A DNA stretch of 64,000 nt from Asterias rubens. Taxonomy: Eukaryota; Echinodermata; Asteroidea; Forcipulatida; Asteriidae. The stretch lies in NCBI RefSeq assembly GCF_902459465.1, contig NC_047081.1:372001-436000 (forward strand), in the 5' to 3' direction. A model generated the notes under the pieces. The model saw nothing but the letters and a program-made list of their open reading frames with translations. It had not been told where the DNA came from and ran no database searches. Of the stretch, positions 58,120 through 64,000 are shown piece after piece. The translations under genes were made by a program, and so were the position numbers. Numbering within the stretch: the stretch's first letter is position 1; each line of letters opens with the position of its first letter.

Positions 58120-61100
58120 ATGAGTTATAATCAAGGACCGGCCGGTTATAATCAACAACAGAACTATGGTGTCCCGTCTTCGCAGGCGGGGAGAAATCGT
58201 AGTCAATATGGCGGACCCGCCCCAAACAATTATTACGGAGGAGGGGTAAATGCCCAGCCCCCGCCGCCCAGTAGTGGTGGCCCACCACCAATGGGCCCAC
58301 CACCCCAGGGCAAACAACCAATCGGTGCCTTTGGAGAAGGGCGAGGGAATCCTCCTCAGCAACAGGGTTACGGGGCACCAGCTATGAACGGTCCATCCAG
58401 CCATGGTACCCCACCCCCTACGTCAAATCAACACCAACCGTACGGCCAACCAGGACAAAATGGTTACAGTAGTATGCCGCCGACAACGCAAGGCGCTCCG
58501 ATGGGGTACAGTGGTGGTCAACCAAACAGGTGAGAAGTGTACAATTTATTCAAGGGATTAGGTTTCGCCTCTTCATACATTGACCAATCAAAACCAAGTG
58601 TCATGGCTGGGATTTGAACCCCCTTTGCAATAATAGCCTAGCAACCAGAACTGAAGTGCACTAGACTGCTCAGCCCACATGACACATTAAATTCAATCAC
58701 AACATGTAAACTAAGGTCATTAGTGTTAATTTTGAGCAGAAAAAAAAAAATGATACAACGTGCTGGGGTGGCATTGAGATTCAAATTCCACTGTAAAAAG
58801 GGGCTGAAGTTGATTGCCGCCACTGGTGAAGAAATACATTTTTCAGATCAAACTCTACAGATAGAGACCAATTATGGGGTGATTTTGAAAATATTGGATG
58901 TTTTCCTTCTCAACAATTCAAAATGTTGTTAAAACTTCAATGTTTTGTTATCATCTGGTAGAGTTCCAGCTCAGCCTGGACCTCCTAACCAACCTCCATC
59001 TAGCCAGCCAGGATTCTATCAGCCACAGCCACCACAGCAGCCACAGCCGCCTCAGCAGCCACAGCCGCCACAGCAGCCACAGTCGCCACAGCAGCCACAG
59101 TATGGTGCTACGCAAGGCCAGCTGTCCAACCAAATGAATAATATGAGTCTTAGTGGACCACCTCAAGGGCCTGCTCAAGGGTCACCCCAAGGACCCCCTT
59201 CAGGACCCCCTGCAGGACCCCCCCAAGGAATGGTAAGTAGACAATTGAATGGTGGTTATTTTAATTTAATTTTATTTATTTATTTGATTACACATCCATC
59301 AGCACAATTAGCGCCAACAAAAGGATGCATAGGAAACGAGAAGAAATCTTCAGTTTTAGATTTGGGACTGAAAACCCAATCCACATGCAAGTCTGGGGTG
59401 GAATTCGAACCATGGTTCACAGAAGTGAAATGCAGGGAAAGAAACCACTGAGCCAACCTGATCCCCAGATTTGAGCATGAACCCCAGACCCGATCCAACC
59501 TGTCAGTGAGTCAGGCAGCATGAACCCCAGACCCGATCCAACCTGTCAGTGAGTCAGGCCGGGAATTACACTGAGGCCATACTTTGCTATGGTGTTTTCA
59601 GATGGTATGGGTGTCAAAAAGATTGATAAATTTTTGTAAAATATTCATGAGCAGATTATAATTTTATGGCTAATTATGGTAAGATGATACCAATGATAAC
59701 GAAACTAACTTTCCAATTATTATCTTAACCACCTCAGGGTGCACCACCAACAAACATGGGTCGAAGCCAACCTCCAATGATGAGTGGTCCACCCCCAACA
59801 TCAAGTATGTCAGGTCCACCTCCTGCCAGCAGGCCAGGTCAGCCTCCAACCAGTATGTATGCCCCCCCGCAACCAGGTCAGACCAACATGGCCCCGCCGT
59901 CGATGTACCCACAACAAGGTGGTGGATACAATGCAACTCAGCCCGCTGGTGGTGGAGCCCCTGCACCGTACTCGATAGGTGGAGCTCCCCAGCCGAGCAG
60001 TATGGGATATCAACCATCGGGGTCAGGTCCGACACCCCCGATGTCACCAGCTAGTGGGATGCCTAGACCAGGGGGTCCTCAGCAGTATAGTGGAATGGGA
60101 CAGCCAGGAATGGGACAGCCAGGGATGGGGCAGCCAGGTGTACGGCAACCAGGAATGGCCCAGCCAGGAATGGGCCAACCAGGAATGGCCAATCCAGGAA
60201 TGGGCCAACCAGGAATGTCCCATCCTGGAATGGGCCAACCTGGTATTCAACAGCAGCCTCAGCAACCACAGAAGAAGCTTGACCCTGATCAGATGCCGAG
60301 TGTGGTAAGTGTGGATCAAACCCCACTCATAGTTCAGTACCCATTCAATGTCCAGAATCCATTTAGAGTTCAGAAAACATTTACGGAAAGAACCCATTCA
60401 CAGTCCAGAACTCATTCGATGTCCAGAACCTGTTCAATGTCCAGAACCCTTTCAAAGTATAAAGGCAACACTGGTCTGCTGTGTTCTGTTGCAAGTTTGC
60501 ATGTCCAAATTACTGAACTTCTTTGATAACAGTCTGGTACCCGTTTCAGTCCTGCTTCAGTTTTTACAACATGTAGCATTTCCCCTCTATGATCACTGAA
60601 CACAAGAGTCCAGACATAAAATTGAAATTCTCCTTTATTCCTTTTTAGATTCAAGTTATACAGGACGACAGAAAGAACAAGGGAAACCAACAGTTTATCA
60701 CAAATATCCGAGGACAATGTCCCCCTCTAGTGACAACGGACTTCCAGGTCATTGATCAAGGTATGCAGGGGTTTTCCCCTCTTTTGTTTTCATTTGCCTG
60801 CCTGATGAGTTAACCCAAAGTTTGAGTAGACCTGAAACTTTTTTAGTAAAATCTCTTGTTTTCTTCCACCAAGCTTCGGTTTTTTCCTTCAACAAATGCA
60901 TTCATTACAAGTTTTAGTATCTCTTGTATTGTTTGTTTGTACCCATACACAGATGTGCATTAAAGCCATTGGACACTTGGTTAACAGTACTGTCCAAGGC
61001 CAACACTTCGTGTATCACAACTTATATATGAAATAACAAACTTGTGAAAATTTAGGCTCAATCGGTCATCGGAGTCGGGTAAAAATAACGGGAAAACCCA

Positions 61101-64000
61101 CCCTTGTTTCAGCACGTTTCGCCGTGTGATGACATGTGTTTAAAATAAATCCGTGATTCTCGATATCGAGAATTGATATTGTTTTAAAGTTTTCTCAAAA
61201 AGTAAAGCATTTCATGGAATAATATTTACCTTCTGTAAACCCTGTAAGTTATTTGTAAATCTGTGAACTTTTACAATTTTTCCTGTTCCGAAAGTGTCCA
61301 ATGGCTTTACTGATTCTACACGCATATTACCCTGGTGGGATTTGAACCCACGACCTTTGCCATTCTAGAGCTTGGTCCTTGCAAATCCTTCAATATGGCA
61401 ATTGGATATAGAAAGAACTTGGACTGTAAGGGGTGGGTGAATGCAGAGGAAGCTCATGAGATGCCCAACTCTGTGCTAAGCAATGGTTATTTGGGCCTGG
61501 CAGCCGAAACCCTTCTAAATCCTTCACTTAGAAATAGAAGAAACTGACACTGTGAGGTTTGTGATTTTGTTAAATTGTTACAGGAAACAGCAGTCCACGT
61601 TTTATGCGTTCCACCATGTACAGCATTCCTTGCACCCAAGATATGATCAAACAGTCGCAGGTCCCGATAGGCGTTGTAGTGTCTCCGTTTGCTGAACTAC
61701 CTGAGAATGAGGTCAGTGTTAAATCTGCCAACCATTCCGATGTAGGGTGTCATTGCCGACTGGTTTAGAACATCAAATTCAAGCTCTGATAGTCAAGTCA
61801 ACGGAGTGTGGTTTTGAATCCCAGTCATGTCCTTGAGCACGATGCTTTTCTTAAAGTTGGCTTCTCTTCAGCCTTGGGTATAAAATGGGTTGATATTGTG
61901 TTTGAAAAAGCCTTCTGAGCGCCACGGCAGTCCAGGGTTGTATACTCTCCAGGGAGCTGAGAAAGATTACAAGAACTAAGACTAAGGCACTAATGTAAAG
62001 GGCATTGATATGTTATTGTTCAAGGCACTTGCGGGGCATTTAAAGCACCAAATTCAAGTTTTAGTTTTTGGACCCCAAGGTCAAATGTTGTAAAAACTGA
62101 CCAGCTTATAGGGCATTTTTGTTTACCAAACACTACTGCTCTTGTTATATTTTCTTTGTTGATAAAGTCTCATTATTTTGCTCTTGACACAGGCACCTCC
62201 ACCCATTGCAGATCATGGCCCCAACGGCCCAGTCCGATGCAACAGATGCAAAGCATACATGTGTCCCTTCATGCAGTTTGTCGACGGAGGGCGGCGTTTC
62301 TCGTGTGCTTTTTGCACGTGTGTCACAGATGGTGAGTCAAGTTTTTGTTGTAGTCGCGCTTTGGGCCCCTGCTGATTTATGATTAAATCTATTACAGCAA
62401 CATTTGTTGGGCCCAATTTGTTTAAGTTTTAAACCCTTCAGAGATGCATTTTTTTCATGTCCATTTTATAAACAGCAATTTGAAACCACTGATGTAGCAG
62501 TTATCTCGATGTTATTTATAATAATAATATAACAATAATCTGAGCATTTATATCATCAACTAATCAATCGCTGTATCAATGATCACAAAAAAAGTGCTTG
62601 AGTTTGTTAATACTAGATCTGCAAAGAGTTACTCTGTATTTTTCTGTTGTTCATGTGGCTATGCAAAGATGCATTTATCACATATTGCATGCTGGCATTG
62701 TCTATTTATAATTCAAAACCACATACAGTGCAATATAGTGAATGGTCAGACAATACGACGCCAACAGTTTGTCATTGGTGTCTCTGTAACAAAAAGTGTA
62801 CTCATGATTGTGGCTGTGCACTTTTGCTAACTTTGTTGATTTTTGTGCTTACTGAGTTATGAAATCCTGACACCATCAACTCATTCTTGAATTATTTCTT
62901 GTCGCTCGCTTTAGTTCCCCCGGAGTACTTCCAGCCCCTTGATCACATGAGTCGCAGAGTAGACGCCTACGAGAGACCGGAGTTATCTCTAGGAACATTT
63001 GAGTATATTGCGACGGCGGACTACTGCAAGAATAACAAACTCCCTAAACCACCGGCTTTTATCTTCATGATCGATGTGACGTATCAGAGTATAAAGACAG
63101 GAATGGTTCATCTTCTTTGTAAAGAGCTTGGGTCACTGTTAGAGAAATTACCAAGGTAAGACTGAATGCGTTTCTGGTGGTCAGGTTGGCGTAGTGGTAT
63201 CTTTCCTCGTCTTCCACCTCTGGGACCCTGGTTCAAATCCAACCGGGGCACTATGTGGATTGGGTTCTCAGTGTTTACCTGACTGCTTGGGTTTCCCTTA
63301 ATATTCTAGGTTTTTTTTCTCCTGCATCCAAAACTGAAACTTCCTTCCTTGTCTTCTCTCCATTGGGTTCTTGGCTAGTACAGTTATTATGTTTGCGTTT
63401 CTGAGAGTGAACAAATGAAATATGTCTGTAAAACACTGAACAAAATATGAGATTGCATTCTTGCTTTCTATTCTGATTTCATTGCAACTTTTGTCTTTTC
63501 TTGTCTCCACCAGTGAGCATGGTATGAAGGAATCCATGATACGCGTAGGCTTTGTCACGTACGACTCATCGCTGCACTTTTACAATCTAAACAGCGCCCT
63601 CGCTCAGCCACAGATGCTGGTGGTGTCGGACGTCCATGATGTGTTCCTCCCACTGCTGGATGGGTTCTTGGTCAACTTGTCTGAATCTAGAGCTGTTATC
63701 GAGAGGTAGGGGGATAATTTTGAAACACAAGACACCAAAGTTTTAAAGCGTTAAGACAGAGATGTTTTAAGTTTTGAGACCCATTTTAAATTTTGTTCAC
63801 TTTAAAATGAGGGCATCACTTAAACGATTTGGGCTATCGACCCAAATCAACTGTCAGCAGGGGCACTTTGCACCTACTACTGAGGCTAAAACGGGGTTAC
63901 TCCCTTCACAGTCCTTAAGGATATAGACATTATCAAGTCTTTTGTTGTTTTTGTTGACAGTTTACTGGAGCAGATTCCACAGATGTTTGCTGAAACGAGA
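58120..64000 (+). CDS. SEC24C: SEC24C/D-type COPII coat protein, 5' part (700 codons visible, continues past window)
   Basis: Exons are 58120-58529, 58962-59232, 59738-60304, 60649-60760, 61584-61711, 62193-62331, 62915-63155, 63514-63705 and 63961 to the window end, all in phase (2100 nt). Residues 1-416 are a disordered Gln/Pro/Gly-rich arm with a PQQPQ run and ten MGQPG-like pentapeptides. From [11 protein letters not shown] the match to SEC24C/D is close: [19 protein letters not shown], the zinc finger [11 protein letters not shown]...CAFC (Cys 512, 515, 534, 537), [20 protein letters not shown] opening the trunk domain, then [23 protein letters not shown]24 is the cargo-binding partner of SEC23 in the COPII inner coat at ER exit sites. 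The rest of the trunk, the helical and the gelsolin domains lie beyond the window. SEC24C and SEC24D are co-orthologues of the invertebrate gene, so the symbol is approximate. Confidence 0.95.
58530..58961 (+). other. SEC24 intron 1 with reversed SINE
   Basis: 'gtcatggctgggatttgaac' near 58601 is a reversed B box; 'ctcagcccacatgacac' marks the reversed head end. Nothing else is notable. Confidence 0.6.
59390..59562. repeat. Reversed SINE head and 42-bp tandem duplication in SEC24 intron 2
   Basis: 'ggggtggaattcgaaccatg' (reverse B box) leads to 'aacctgatccccaga'. Then ATGAACCCCAGACCCGATCC with 'aacctgtcagtgagtcaggc' occurs at 59478 and again at 59520. Confidence 0.7.
60095..60244 (+). repeat. 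Coding 15-bp tandem repeat, ten MGQPG-like units in SEC24
   Basis: ATGGGACAGCCAGGA-type units run in frame within exon 3. Variants include [15 protein letters not shown] and MSHPG. Confidence 0.9.
60960..61309. repeat. MITE-like repeat 'M1', subfamily a, in SEC24 intron 4
   Basis: It starts TTAAAGCCATTGGACAC and ends GTGTCCAATGGCTTTA, giving perfect terminal inverted repeats of about 15 bases. The body matches 7355-7760. Confidence 0.85.
61325..61375 (-). repeat. Reversed S1 SINE head in SEC24 intron 4
   Basis: TGGGATTTGAACCCACGACC followed by 'tttgccattctagagc' is the reverse complement of the S1 head at 36536-36610. It lies directly beside the M1 element. Confidence 0.7.
61745..61965 (+). 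repeat. Possible tRNA-derived SINE in SEC24 intron 5
   Basis: 'ggttttgaatcccagtcatg' resembles a B box and is followed by 'tccttgagcacgatgctttt' and 'cttgggtataaaatgggttg', the SINE-like order of head and body. It differs from S1 and S2. Confidence 0.5.
63178..63410 (+). repeat. tRNA-derived SINE in SEC24 intron 7
   Basis: The tRNA-like head GGTCAGGTTGGCGTAGTGGT (A-box side) and GGTTCAAATCCAACCGGGGC (B box) is followed by 'gattgggttctcagtgttta' and a body to about 63410. Confidence 0.75.

Overview
The window is animal genomic DNA. Genes are split by GT-AG introns, spacing is wide, the sequence is AT-rich, and short interspersed repeats, fold-back elements and poly-C tracts are abundant. The gene content (MARCHF1/8, ELOVL, TXNDC15, DEG/ENaC and SEC24C/D homologues) fits a deuterostome invertebrate. 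The repeat style suggests an echinoderm, perhaps a sea star or sea cucumber; that is an inference and I cannot name a species.

Layout. (1) 1-6791, minus strand: 5' part of a MARCHF1/8-type membrane ubiquitin ligase, two exons flanking a 6.2-kb intron that holds a 1-kb 21-bp minisatellite. (2) 10135-13088, minus: a complete five-exon gene for a secreted 321-aa protein with a signal peptide, a coiled coil and a fibrinogen-like N-subdomain, joined to a C-terminal part I do not recognise. (3) 15.9-17.6 kb, plus: a short two-coding-exon fatty-acid elongase of the ELOVL1/2/4/5/7 type. (4) 23803-24717, 29465-30334 and 36940-37863, minus: three intronless ELOVL6-type elongases, each ending in a KKXX ER-retrieval signal. 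(5) 39465-44810, plus: TXNDC15 homologue in four exons, with a LINE fragment and a fold-back element in intron 1. (6) 46668-53240, minus: DEG/ENaC sodium-channel subunit in ten coding exons, with a glycine heptad array and a furin-like site in the extracellular domain. (7) 58120-64000, plus: 5' part of a SEC24C/D COPII coat gene (nine exons, 700 codons visible, continuing past the window).

The four elongases form a small lipid-elongation cluster at the ER. The other genes look like unrelated neighbours: ubiquitination, secretion, ciliary/ER thioredoxin, ion channel and ER export. Exon joins were checked by hand for reading phase, and the complete gene models (fibrinogen-like, ELOVL, TXNDC15, DEG/ENaC) all sum to whole codons. 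The rest is introns and intergenic DNA rich in MITE-like inverted repeats, tRNA-derived SINEs and small tandem duplications. No operons, CRISPR arrays, rRNA or convincing functional tRNA genes were seen.
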